A DNA stretch of 64,000 nt from Bacteriovoracaceae bacterium UBA6153 (GTDB lineage Bacteria > Bdellovibrionota > Bacteriovoracia > Bacteriovoracales > Bacteriovoracaceae). The position numbers were made by a program, and so were the translations under genes. The notes below the pieces were generated by a model. That model saw only the letters and a program-made list of their open reading frames with translations. It was not told the DNA's origin and did not search any database. Each line of letters begins with the position of its first letter. Within the stretch, counting starts at the first letter, position 1. Location: NCBI GenBank assembly GCA_002428265.1, contig DIUR01000033.1, positions 496,001-560,000 of the forward strand, given 5' to 3'. Positions 32,021 through 40,222 of this stretch are shown piece after piece.

Positions 32021-32048
32021 TATAAAAAGCCACTCCCGAGGGAATGGC
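32021..32048 (-). terminator. intrinsic terminator of a minus-strand transcript with no annotated gene
   Basis: Stem GCCATTCC / GGAGTGGC (one G-U pair) with a CTCG tetraloop, followed on the minus strand by TTTTTATA. No protein gene lies upstream on this strand for more than 500 bases, so it either ends a small RNA or insulates the FNR promoter. Confidence 0.8.
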
Positions 32049-32264
32049 TTCTTATTGATTTTAGGGATCAAGTCCTTCGAGCTAGAGAATTCGGTCGGAG
32101 CATATTAATGAACCACCTTAAACATGCTTTAATCAAACGTTAAGACAATAGCTCTAGTTTTATAAACGCACTTTCTAACTCTTAAATAACTTGGGTGAGG
32201 CTATTCAATACATTTTCACCAACACCAATTAGTCCCTGATCAGAATTGCTTCCGATCATTCTTA
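32022..32264 (-). ncRNA. candidate sigma-54-dependent small RNA (~240 nt)
   Basis: Defined by a sigma-54 promoter (predicted start ~32264) and an intrinsic terminator (32021-32048) on the same strand, with no protein gene between. Possible internal pairing: CTAGAG at 32082-32087 with CTCTAG at 32152-32157. A 25-codon ORF (32259-32182; MIGSNSDQ...SLTQVI) begins five bases after the predicted start without a ribosome site, so the RNA might instead be a leaderless peptide mRNA or dual-function. The remainder of the 31920-32606 gap holds no other convincing gene. Confidence 0.45.
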
Positions 32265-32274
32265 ACTTAGATAT

Positions 32275-32290
32275 TGCACCCTCGGTGCCA
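32275..32290 (-). promoter_or_regulatory. sigma-54 promoter driving the candidate small RNA
   Basis: Minus strand TGGCACCGAGGGTGCA: perfect -24 TGGCAC and -12 TGCA, with GG and GC exactly ten bases apart. It faces away from the plus-strand sigma-54 promoter at 32523, so one enhancer site in the 230 bases between could serve both. Confidence 0.65.
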
Positions 32291-32522
32291 ACTTAAAAAA
32301 CTTTGTAACATAATGTTTTATGGAAGAGGCACAAAAAAAATGAGGAATATTATCCTAAACAAGCGGGATTCTTATACCAAATTTCTTCTTGAGCAAAAAA
32401 GTCTTGTCAGGGTCATTGTGTATATAGAACTTTTTTTCCCTTTGAATCATTTAGTCACCGACGATTCTTATTTTTTTAATTAGTCCGCTAAAATTTTCAC
32501 GCGCTTAAATAATCTGAGAGCT

Positions 32523-32538
32523 TGGCACAAACAATGCT
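32523..32538 (+). promoter_or_regulatory. sigma-54 promoter of lysozyme-like gene
   Basis: TGGCACAAACAATGCT with ten bases between GG and GC. The predicted start ~32549 leaves a 58-base leader with AGGAG before ATG 32607. Confidence 0.7.
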
Positions 32539-32606
32539 CTTGATCATTCTATAAGATCAGAAAGATCGAAATAAAAAATGTTTCTACATTCATTAGGAGC
32601 TTTAGG

Positions 32607-33527
32607 ATGAAGCACGTTCAACAAAAATTAGCGATAATTTTTCTATCGCTATTCATATCTACCAATGTACATGCGTGGGGTTCAAAGAGACCATCAACGC
32701 CAACGACACCAACCGTCCCCAGTACTCCCAGTAATCCAACGACACCCACCACCCCCACAACGCCTCCACCAATCACTGAAGGCGCATACGTTGATCAAAT
32801 CAAAGCACTCGCTGCAAGTTCAAGTTGTGCTTCGTATTCGTGGAAAAACCGCTCTAGAGCACCCGCTGCTTACATAAAAGGAATGGCCTTAAACTATGCA
32901 CGCAGTTACTGCAGAATTAAAACTTCTCTTGATGCTCCAACAGGTGCAGCGCTTTTATTAAAAGCGAAGGCCGGTGATGCGGCAAAAGATGCCGTTGCTC
33001 ATTATGCAACTAACTTCTCTTCACTCTCAATGAATAATGCTGTCGCTGGTTACGGGCCCCTTAGGTCCACTTATACTTTAGGTATTGGTTTAGGAATGAG
33101 AGAGAGCTCTGGAAAATATTGTGAAGGACGAGATATGTCAGCATCAAACACTAGTGCAGAGACGGCAGAGGCCGGCATGTTTCAAACGAGCTACAATTCT
33201 ATGTCAGCTTCTCCAGAGTTAAGTAAACTCTATGCTGAATACAAAGCTAATCCTGGAAAATGTCTTCTGGATGTTTATAGTGCCGGGATTAGTTGTGGGA
33301 GCACCAGCAATGCAGGATCAGGGGAAGGTCTCACTTATCAAAAATTAAATAAGTCATGTCCGGCCTTTGCTGCTGAATACGCCATGATGATGTTAAGAGT
33401 CCGTCGCAATCACTATGGGCCAATCAATAGAAAAGAAGCTGAAGTGATTCCTGCTTGCAAGACGATGCTGGAAAATGTTGAAGCGATAATTGAAAGCAAT
33501 GCATATGCGTGTGATGACTTGATTTAA
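32607..33527 (+). CDS. secreted lysozyme/lytic-transglycosylase-like protein with Pro/Thr linker
   Basis: 306 residues. Signal peptide 1-23 (ends VHA), then a Pro/Thr/Ser linker (~28-56) of repeated PTTP units, then a Cys-containing domain. MRESSGKYCEG has E166 in the E-S-S-G context of GH23 lytic transglycosylases. AEAGMFQTS resembles their G-L-M/F-Q element. The fold assignment is by motif only. It would cleave peptidoglycan outside the inner membrane; sigma-54 control and a linker suggest a secreted, phase-specific enzyme. Shine-Dalgarno AGGAG. Strong terminator follows. Confidence 0.8.
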   Translation: MKHVQQKLAIIFLSLFISTNVHAWGSKRPSTPTTPTVPSTPSNPTTPTTPTTPPPITEGAYVDQIKALAASSSCASYSWKNRSRAPAAYIKGMALNYARSYCRIKTSLDAPTGAALLLKAKAGDAAKDAVAHYATNFSSLSMNNAVAGYGPLRSTYTLGIGLGMRESSGKYCEGRDMSASNTSAETAEAGMFQTSYNSMSASPELSKLYAEYKANPGKCLLDVYSAGISCGSTSNAGSGEGLTYQKLNKSCPAFAAEYAMMMLRVRRNHYGPINRKEAEVIPACKTMLENVEAIIESNAYACDDLI

Positions 33528-33530
33528 CTC

Positions 33531-33565
33531 AAAAAAAAAGGCCACTATTCAAGTGGCCTTTTTTT
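33531..33565. terminator. bidirectional intrinsic terminator
   Basis: Stem AAGGCCACT / AGTGGCCTT with a five-base loop, A run before and T run after, between convergent genes. It serves both the lysozyme-like gene and the minus-strand cysteine-peptidase-like gene. Confidence 0.92.
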
Positions 33566-33566
33566 A

Positions 33567-34472
33567 TTATTTACATGAGATGAACTCGATTTCTTTGAGT
33601 GCTGTTTTCTTGTGATTCAAGTATTCGTCCATATCCCAAACTCTTGGCTCGTGCCAGTCAGAATCCACGATTAATAAATACGTCTTACCTTCTACGACAA
33701 ATGATCCTGCTGCAAAGACCGTATGCCCACCTGAATTTCTATCTCCAACTCTTCTTGGAATCCATAGACGTTCATCCAATGTAACACCTGCCTCTTTATA
33801 CATCTCAAGACTAAATGGCGACTTCACCATTTCACGTCCGATATTATAAGAGATAATAATAGGAAGACCAGATTCAAGCTGTGTTAAAACAAGCTTGCGA
33901 GCTTGCTCGTACGACTCAGTTTTAGTCATTTTACATTTGAAGCCGTACTTCTTTCCATACTTGTTCAAAATCCCACTGACAGAGTATCTATGAGATGGTG
34001 TGAGATAGTATTCGTTAATTGCATCAGCTAGCATCTGAGAGCGACCTTCTTCTGTACTAAGATCATCCCAAAGAAGTCCTGTTCCTTCAAAACCAGAATA
34101 ATTAATTTGATTTAAATATCCATTAATAGCGTATCCAGTACAAGTCCCGCCTACCTGCTGATAAGGGTCGATCACAGTTTGAAGGTTTGAGTTCTTACGT
34201 GTGAAATAAGTTGAATCTACATAATGAATTTTGCGAGTCTTCGGATTGAGATACATTCTATAAGACTCAGTCCCTTCAGGACGAATCACATTTCCTAAGA
34301 AGACAGCTTCACCACTTAAATTTTCATCACTTGTTTTAAGTTCAACAACTGAGCCTATCGCTTGCTTAAAAACGCCAGTCGCAATGGCCTTTTTTGTAGT
34401 CACTGAAATCTCGCCCGCAGCAAAAGCCTGTAGGGAGATTAAAGCTAGAAATAAAGCTGTAAACTTTTTCAT
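33567..34472 (-). CDS. secreted cysteine-peptidase-like protein (papain/C39-type fold suspected)
   Basis: 301 residues, signal peptide 1-18 (ends AFA). A Q-x2-G-G-T-C-T-G pattern (QQVGGTCTGYAINGYLNQ, ~105-122) gives a Gln and nucleophilic Cys. Near the C-terminus GGHTVFAAG supplies a His, and VDSDWHEP an Asp. This Cys-His-Asp order is that of papain-like and C39 peptidases. No close family recognised. Stop lies at the bidirectional terminator; the VOC protein gene is 8 bases upstream in the same operon. Confidence 0.75.
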   Translation of the reverse strand: MKKFTALFLALISLQAFAAGEISVTTKKAIATGVFKQAIGSVVELKTSDENLSGEAVFLGNVIRPEGTESYRMYLNPKTRKIHYVDSTYFTRKNSNLQTVIDPYQQVGGTCTGYAINGYLNQINYSGFEGTGLLWDDLSTEEGRSQMLADAINEYYLTPSHRYSVSGILNKYGKKYGFKCKMTKTESYEQARKLVLTQLESGLPIIISYNIGREMVKSPFSLEMYKEAGVTLDERLWIPRRVGDRNSGGHTVFAAGSFVVEGKTYLLIVDSDWHEPRVWDMDEYLNHKKTALKEIEFISCK

Positions 34473-34480
34473 AAAATTAC

Positions 34481-35239
34481 TTATGAGTTTTTCTTCTTCG
34501 TGAAATCAATCATCAGGTCTTCACAACGCTGAATATGCTCAGGAGTGATCTGCCAGATTTTAAGGCCTTTAATTTCATTTTCTATTTTTTCAAATAGTGC
34601 GAAATCTAAAAATGGAGTGACTTTCCCACTTTGATACTCGCGCTCTTTTTCACCGTAGAGGCCTAAGAATGTTTTATCTCTAAACCACAACTCGCGGTTA
34701 GCTTCTTGAATAGCTAAAAGGCTATCTTTACTTGGGCGTCTTTGAACGAACTCAAAAAACATCGCACTTGATCTGATACCTGGATAAAACCATTCACCTG
34801 AAAAAACCTGGATAAGATCATCTTCATCATCTTTTAAAATAGGAGTGATGAACTGCACACCACGCTCAAGAGCAAATTTATGGAATGCCAGTAAGTCTGG
34901 AGTTCTTAAAGCAATATGTTGCCAAAGAGCTGCTGAATTATGAGAGTCCAACATTTCTCTTACGTGCGAAGGCTGAGCTTTAGGCTCTGATGGCTGAACC
35001 ACAGCAAAAATAGTTTTAGTTTGCGCCTTATCTTCAACAGAGCCTTGTCCTACTTGAACAGCAAATGTTAAAGACTCTTCGCCAGCTCCAGGAGTCCACT
35101 CTTTTCTTTTTTCATATAAAAGATTTTCCGGGCCAACACCAAAGATAACGTTAAAGGCCACATAGGCCACGTTGTATAATCTTGGCTGAAGTAAAAGGGT
35201 CATGTGATCAACTTGAAAATTCTGAAATGAATGCTTCAT
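34481..35239 (-). CDS. VOC-fold dioxygenase-like protein (4-hydroxyphenylpyruvate dioxygenase-related)
   Basis: 252 residues from the ATG preceded by AAGGA; a TTG eight codons earlier lacks a ribosome site. Two VOC half-domains: VDHMTLLL (~10) and LWQHIALRTPDLL (~120) carry the iron-ligand His positions. AMFFEFVQRR near residue 192 supplies the Glu ligand, as in 4-hydroxyphenylpyruvate dioxygenase. It is shorter than true HPPD (about 350 residues), lacking part of the C-terminal domain, so the substrate may differ. Followed by the secreted cysteine-peptidase-like gene. Confidence 0.75.
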   Translation of the reverse strand: MKHSFQNFQVDHMTLLLQPRLYNVAYVAFNVIFGVGPENLLYEKRKEWTPGAGEESLTFAVQVGQGSVEDKAQTKTIFAVVQPSEPKAQPSHVREMLDSHNSAALWQHIALRTPDLLAFHKFALERGVQFITPILKDDEDDLIQVFSGEWFYPGIRSSAMFFEFVQRRPSKDSLLAIQEANRELWFRDKTFLGLYGEKEREYQSGKVTPFLDFALFEKIENEIKGLKIWQITPEHIQRCEDLMIDFTKKKNS

Positions 35240-35363
35240 AAAGTCCTTAAGTAATGTTTGCAAAAAGTTGGATAAGCTTAACCTTAGCCTCTGCAGATTT
35301 AAAAGTTTTTTATGAATTTTTTGGGATGTTTTTAGCTATTATGACGAAGTGCAGATTAAAAAT

Positions 35364-35390
35364 AAAAAAGGGCCCCAATAAAGAGGCCCT
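35364..35390 (-). terminator. intrinsic terminator of dps
   Basis: Minus-strand stem AGGGCC / GGCCCT with a loop of about ten bases and a U run, just downstream of the dps stop. Confidence 0.8.
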
Positions 35391-35409
35391 AATGGGTCTT
35401 AAGTACTAA

Positions 35410-36054
35410 TTAATGCTTTGATGTATCATTAAGTTTTGCTTCCGGAAGATTTGCTTCTGTCGGCGAAAGTGAAACTAAATGCTCCGAGATAAACCAAGTC
35501 TGAAGCTCGTTAGTTCTGATGACACTGCTGACAAGTAGATCAGCTGTCCCTTCATCATCTCCTTCAGACGCTCTTTTAGCAGCTTTCCTTACAAATTTAA
35601 AAATAACTTCGTGAGCAGCTACTAGTCTTGAAATTTGAGCAGGAACTTCTTCTCTGCCTGTTGGTGGAATTTCAATTTTAGAAAGCTCTACAACTTCACT
35701 TGCCATAGCAACGCTAATACCGCCCAGAACCTGGATTCGCTCAGCGATTAAATCAACCAGCTCTGCTTGCTCTGTATAATGTTTATCAAAAAGTAAGTGA
35801 AGTTGATAAAATGTAGCTCCTGACGTTTGCCAGTGACATTTTTTATAAAGATCACGAAGAGTCATCGTGTCTGCTAAGATTCTATTTAAGTTAGAAATAC
35901 TTTCTTCACAAACTTTATCTTCCAATCCTAATGGTACAGGAAAACGAGTTCCGAATTTTTGAATTTCGCTAGAAGTTTGATTCATAACTGGAGCTGCTGG
36001 AATCGCCGCTTTTGCTGTTTTAGTGTGATTGTCCATTTTCGTTTCCTGTTTCAT
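35410..36054 (-). CDS. dps: Dps-family ferritin-like protein
   Basis: 214 residues from the ATG with AGGAG six bases upstream; the frame is open 33 codons further but without a site. Residues ~1-45 form a long Lys/Ala/Pro tail of the type used for DNA binding. The four-helix domain has the dinuclear ferroxidase signature KKCHWQTSGATFYQLHLLFDKHYTEQAELVDLIAERI in pattern (H-W-x4, H-x3-FD, D-x2-AER). Dps oxidises iron with H2O2 and protects DNA. Monocistronic with its own terminator. Confidence 0.92.
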   Translation of the reverse strand: MKQETKMDNHTKTAKAAIPAAPVMNQTSSEIQKFGTRFPVPLGLEDKVCEESISNLNRILADTMTLRDLYKKCHWQTSGATFYQLHLLFDKHYTEQAELVDLIAERIQVLGGISVAMASEVVELSKIEIPPTGREEVPAQISRLVAAHEVIFKFVRKAAKRASEGDDEGTADLLVSSVIRTNELQTWFISEHLVSLSPTEANLPEAKLNDTSKH

Positions 36055-36340
36055 AATTACTCCTGACTGTTTAATGATAGAGCTGTCCCAGACCCAATAT
36101 TGCAGTCTCCGTGCCCTCCTACAGAAGCTATTCATTGTAATGTTTTCATGCACTTAAACTATCCCAAAATGCCCAAATTACCCCTCGACGTGGATATCTG
36201 ACCCAACTACTTAGGGTGTTAAAACTTTAGTCACTTTTATCTGAGCATGAGAAATTTTACAGGAGTGCCCCAAACAAAAATTTAGACGTGATAAATTTGA
36301 TTCAATTAAGCATTGAACACACGAGATTCGGAGGTCAGTT

Positions 36341-36796
36341 ATGTTAGAAATAGCAATGGTCACAACACTTGCAGGAATGGGATTCTACTTTTTTAAATCA
36401 ACTGATTTACCAAAAGATCTTAAAGAAAGAAGCGCGCAAAACAGAGCTAACAGTAGTTACGAAGCATCTGCACCTAAAAAATTTGCAATGCCAAAAGTAA
36501 ATTTAGAGAAGTCATTAGTAACTCCTAAAGAAATTGCTAATCTTCCAACTCTTAATAATGTTACAAAGATTGATATTAAAGATTCTCTAGAAGCACAAAG
36601 ACTTCATGAAATAAAAAAACAAGAAAGAGAAATTTTAATCGCTCTTCACAATAGAAAGATTGATGAGCTTACATTGCTCATCACAACTCTTGAGCAACAA
36701 ATTAAAGAAAACAATGCAAGAAATGCTGAAATTCAAGCTCAGATTAATCTTCACCTTGAGTCTCTAAAATTATTAAAAGAAACTAAAATCGCATAA
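36341..36796 (+). CDS. membrane-anchored coiled-coil protein of unknown function
   Basis: 151 residues. Short N-terminal hydrophobic segment (~3-18), a polar region, then a long charged coiled coil from ~80 to the end (ESLEAQRLHEIKKQEREI...). It may span from the inner membrane into cytoplasm or periplasm; orientation is unclear. The Shine-Dalgarno GGAGGT is strong and the gene is followed by a strong terminator, so it is a separate well-expressed unit. No family recognised. Confidence 0.75.
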   Translation: MLEIAMVTTLAGMGFYFFKSTDLPKDLKERSAQNRANSSYEASAPKKFAMPKVNLEKSLVTPKEIANLPTLNNVTKIDIKDSLEAQRLHEIKKQEREILIALHNRKIDELTLLITTLEQQIKENNARNAEIQAQINLHLESLKLLKETKIA

Positions 36797-36820
36797 TGAT
36801 CTTTTCTCACAACAACAAAA

Positions 36821-36849
36821 AAAGCCAGGGCCCTAACCCTGGCTTTTTT
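36821..36849 (+). terminator. intrinsic terminator after coiled-coil gene
   Basis: Ten-base-pair stem AAAGCCAGGG / CCCTGGCTTT with a six-base loop and six T residues. Confidence 0.95.
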
Positions 36850-36889
36850 ATTTTAGCGCTCTAAATATATCTTAAAGCGGGGGCATGAT

Positions 36890-39400
36890 ATGAAAAAGGC
36901 AGGGTTTGTTCAGGTAATTGGTGCAAGAGAAAATAATCTCAAGAATATAAGTGTAGAAATTCCTAGGGATGCTCTGGTGGTTTTCACCGGTGTATCGGGA
37001 TCGGGGAAATCTTCCCTGGCCTTCGGGACATTGTACGCCGAAGCCCAGCGACGCTATCTTGAGTCTGTCTCTCCTTATGCCAGAAGGCTTTTTAATCAAA
37101 TGTCAGTTCCAGAAGTCGATCAGATCGAAGGCCTGCCTCCGGCCGTTGCCCTTCAACAACAAAGAGGAGCACCATCTACCAGATCTTCTGTGGGAAGTGT
37201 AACGACTCTTTCTAATCTTCTCAGGATGCTCTACTCAAGAGCGGGCCTCTATCCACCAAAACAATCTATTATTTATGCTGAAGGTTTTTCTCCCAATACA
37301 CCTGAAGGCGCGTGTCCTAATTGTCATGGGCTGGGAAAAGTTTATGAGGCTACAGAAAAATCAATGGTACCGAATGACAATTTAACTATCAGACAACGAG
37401 CAATAGCTGCCTGGCCTCCGGCATGGCACGGACAAAACTTACGAGACATGCTGGTCACTCTGGGTTTCGATATCGATACGTCGTGGAAAAAAATGTCTAA
37501 AAAAGACAGAGACTGGATTCTTTTTACGAAAGAGACACCTTCTGTTCCGGTATATGCAGGATTTGAAAGTGATGAAGTTAAAAAAGCATTGAAGAAAAAA
37601 ATGGAGCCGAGCTACCACGGAAATTTTTCAAGTGCACGCTCTTATGTTTTATCAACTTTTGCGACTACTCAGAGTGCTCTCATGAAAAAAAGAGTCGCAA
37701 AATATATGGTCAGCAGTTTATGTCCAGTGTGCAATGGCCAGAGATTAAGAAAAGAGTCTTTATCTGTGAAATTTGCAGGATTTAATATTGCTGAAATTTC
37801 AGAACTCCCTATTAAACAACTTCACAAATTATTTCTTCCTTATGCTGATGGATCCGCAGCGCCCTTCAGACAAATGGAGGCTAAATTTCCAGAACAGGTT
37901 CTTGCTGCAAAAACAATTGCTCAGGATATGACGGCCCGTTTAGAAATATTACTGGACTTGGGACTAGGCTATCTTTCACTAGAGAGAACAACCCCAACTC
38001 TTTCTCCAGGTGAGCTTCAAAGGTTAAGACTTGCTACCCAAGTAAGATCAAATCTTTTTGGAGTTGTTTATGTTTTGGATGAACCATCGGCAGGACTTCA
38101 TCCTTCTGATACAGAGGCACTTCTTCGAGCATTTGATAAATTAAAGTCTGCAGGAAACTCTTTATTTGTCGTCGAACATGAAATTGATGTCATTCATAAA
38201 GCAGACTGGATTATTGATGTCGGCCCAAATGCCGGAGAGCTTGGAGGTCAAATTCTCTACAGTGGCCCACCAGAAGGATTAAAAAATATAGAAGAGTCAC
38301 AAACGAGAAAATATATTTTCGGAAATCATTTTAAACCTCAGCGTCCCCCGAGAACTCCAAAAGAATGGTTAAAACTTAAAGACATCACTAGAAATAATCT
38401 CAATAAATTATCTGTCGAATTTCCACTGGGTGTTTTTACAAGTGTGACAGGAATATCCGGCTCTGGAAAATCATCATTGGTTAGTCAAGTTTTGGTTGAG
38501 CTTTTATCACATGAACTCGGACAACATCATGATCTCATCGAGGATGAAGGTGAAGAACTAGAGCGCACGACTGTTGAAACGATAGATGGAAAAATTGTTT
38601 CGGGAATGGAGCACATTAAAAGACTCGTACAGGTTGATCAAAAATCTATTGGACGAACACCGAGATCAAATCTTGCCACTTATACAGGACTCTTTGATCA
38701 CGTGAGAAAATTATTTGCTTCAACCAAGCTCGCCAAATCCAGAAAGTATGATGCCGGACGGTTTTCATTTAATGTCGCCAAAGGCAGATGTGAACATTGT
38801 CAGGGTGAAGGTTTTGTTATGGTGGAATTATTATTTCTTCCAAGTGTTTATACTCCCTGCCCTACTTGTCAGGGCGCTCGCTACAATGAAAAAACTCTTG
38901 AAGTGACTTATAAAGAAAAAAATATTGCAGAAGTTTTAAAACTCACTGTCGATGGAGCTTATGACTTTTTTGCTGATGATCCTTCAGTTAAGCGAGCTCT
39001 TGGTGTTTTACGGGAAGTGGGCCTTGGATATTTAAGGCTTGGCCAGCCAGCGACAGAACTCTCCGGAGGAGAAGCTCAACGAATCAAGCTAGCAACAGAG
39101 CTTCAGCGAATTAGTAATGGAAACACTCTCTATATTCTTGATGAGCCGACAACAGGACTTCATCCATCCGACGTAGAAAGACTTATGGTGCAACTTGAGA
39201 AATTAGTGGATGCAGGAAACACGGTGATTGTTGTTGAACATGATATGCGCGTGATCGCGGCCAGCGACTGGATCATTGATATGGGACCGGGTGCTGGAGA
39301 TGAAGGCGGGCAGATTGTATCAGAGGGAGTGCCGGAAAAAGTAGGCCGCTCTAAAAGCGGCCTGACTTCAAAATACTTAAATAATTTTCTTACGACGTAA
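36890..39400 (+). CDS. UvrA2-type ABC excinuclease subunit homologue
   Basis: 836 residues, about 100 shorter than UvrA1 of E. coli. Two ABC domains: Walker A GVSGSGKSSLAF (~34-45) and GISGSGKSSLVS (~523); signatures LSPGE and LSGGE. Zinc modules CPNCHGLG, CPVCNGQR and CEHCQGEGF...CPTCQGAR. From LLRMLYSRAGLYPPK the sequence runs directly to EGACPNCHG, so the UvrB-binding domain of UvrA1 (~130 residues) is missing, as in UvrA2 and drug-resistance UvrA-like proteins. Likely role in tolerance of DNA-intercalating drugs or lesions rather than canonical repair. Overlaps fghA by 11 bases tail-to-tail. Confidence 0.92.
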   Translation: MKKAGFVQVIGARENNLKNISVEIPRDALVVFTGVSGSGKSSLAFGTLYAEAQRRYLESVSPYARRLFNQMSVPEVDQIEGLPPAVALQQQRGAPSTRSSVGSVTTLSNLLRMLYSRAGLYPPKQSIIYAEGFSPNTPEGACPNCHGLGKVYEATEKSMVPNDNLTIRQRAIAAWPPAWHGQNLRDMLVTLGFDIDTSWKKMSKKDRDWILFTKETPSVPVYAGFESDEVKKALKKKMEPSYHGNFSSARSYVLSTFATTQSALMKKRVAKYMVSSLCPVCNGQRLRKESLSVKFAGFNIAEISELPIKQLHKLFLPYADGSAAPFRQMEAKFPEQVLAAKTIAQDMTARLEILLDLGLGYLSLERTTPTLSPGELQRLRLATQVRSNLFGVVYVLDEPSAGLHPSDTEALLRAFDKLKSAGNSLFVVEHEIDVIHKADWIIDVGPNAGELGGQILYSGPPEGLKNIEESQTRKYIFGNHFKPQRPPRTPKEWLKLKDITRNNLNKLSVEFPLGVFTSVTGISGSGKSSLVSQVLVELLSHELGQHHDLIEDEGEELERTTVETIDGKIVSGMEHIKRLVQVDQKSIGRTPRSNLATYTGLFDHVRKLFASTKLAKSRKYDAGRFSFNVAKGRCEHCQGEGFVMVELLFLPSVYTPCPTCQGARYNEKTLEVTYKEKNIAEVLKLTVDGAYDFFADDPSVKRALGVLREVGLGYLRLGQPATELSGGEAQRIKLATELQRISNGNTLYILDEPTTGLHPSDVERLMVQLEKLVDAGNTVIVVEHDMRVIAASDWIIDMGPGAGDEGGQIVSEGVPEKVGRSKSGLTSKYLNNFLTT

Positions 39401-40214
39401 GAAGTCCTTCATGATGCTTAATATGCTCTTTAATAAAAGTCGCAATAAAGTAGTAACTATGATCAAAGCCTTCACAGTATTTAACAGCGTGGTCCTGCTC
39501 AGCAGCTGTCGCAGCTTTCACAAAGTTTTCTGTTAAAAGATCTTTTTCAAGAAACTCATCTGAAAGCCCCTGAGTAATCAGGATTTTTCCAGGATGCTTT
39601 TTGCCGGCCTTAATAAGCTCTGTAGCATCGTAAGTTTTCCAAGCATCCTTATTCTCCCCTAGGTAGCCATTAAGGGCCTTAATCCCCCAAGGAGACACCA
39701 TAGGATTCACGATAGGTGAAAATGCAGAGACTGCTTTAAACTTTTCTGGATTTCTTAAGCCGATGACTAAAGCGCCGTGGCCTCCCATCGAATGGCCAGT
39801 AATTGAGATGTTTTTTACTTTGAAAGTATTTTGGATAATCTCGTAGAGCTCGTCGACAACATAGTCATACATTTTATAATGATCGGCGTATCCAGGAGTC
39901 GTAGCATTTACATAAAAGCTTGCTCCTGAACCAAAATCATAAGAGTCGTGCTCACCTGGAAGATTTAATCCTCTCGGTGATGTATCAGGACAGATCACCA
40001 TCAGCTTTCTTTTTCCCAATGCTTTTTGAGCACCGGCCTTAGTAATGAAATTTTCATCAGTACAAGTCAAACCCGACAGCCATATAATACAACCTTCAAC
40101 ATCTCCTTCCGGAATAAAAGTTGAAAACTTCATTTCTGTTTTTGTTACACGAGACTCGTGTGACCAGAACTCAGTTTTCCCGTTGAATGTCTTATGAGAC
40201 TTTAGCTTCTTCAT
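39390..40214 (-). CDS. fghA: S-formylglutathione hydrolase
   Basis: 274 residues from the ATG after AGGAGCATTG. Alpha/beta-hydrolase of the esterase-D type: IWLSGLTCTDENF near the N-terminus, nucleophile Ser in GHSMGGHGA, acid Asp in GLSDEFL, and His in GFDHSYYFI. It hydrolyses S-formylglutathione to formate and glutathione, the second step of formaldehyde detoxification. It is encoded 8 bases after the dehydrogenase frmA, so the pathway is complete here. Confidence 0.96.
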   Translation of the reverse strand: MKKLKSHKTFNGKTEFWSHESRVTKTEMKFSTFIPEGDVEGCIIWLSGLTCTDENFITKAGAQKALGKRKLMVICPDTSPRGLNLPGEHDSYDFGSGASFYVNATTPGYADHYKMYDYVVDELYEIIQNTFKVKNISITGHSMGGHGALVIGLRNPEKFKAVSAFSPIVNPMVSPWGIKALNGYLGENKDAWKTYDATELIKAGKKHPGKILITQGLSDEFLEKDLLTENFVKAATAAEQDHAVKYCEGFDHSYYFIATFIKEHIKHHEGLLTS

Positions 40215-40222
40215 CAATGCTC

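Noticed and set aside
32050..32105. tRNA-like stretch (CCTTCGAGC...GGTCGGAGCA)
   Set aside because: No matching 5' acceptor arm, D-arm or anticodon arm could be found on either strand.
32274..32483. 69-codon plus-strand open frame in the 32-kb gap
   Set aside because: No ribosome site, no recognisable domain, odd composition, and it overlaps the opposite-strand sigma-54 promoter.
36055..36153. 33-residue N-terminal extension of Dps
   Set aside because: The internal ATG has a clear AGGAG; the extension has no site and an unusual composition.
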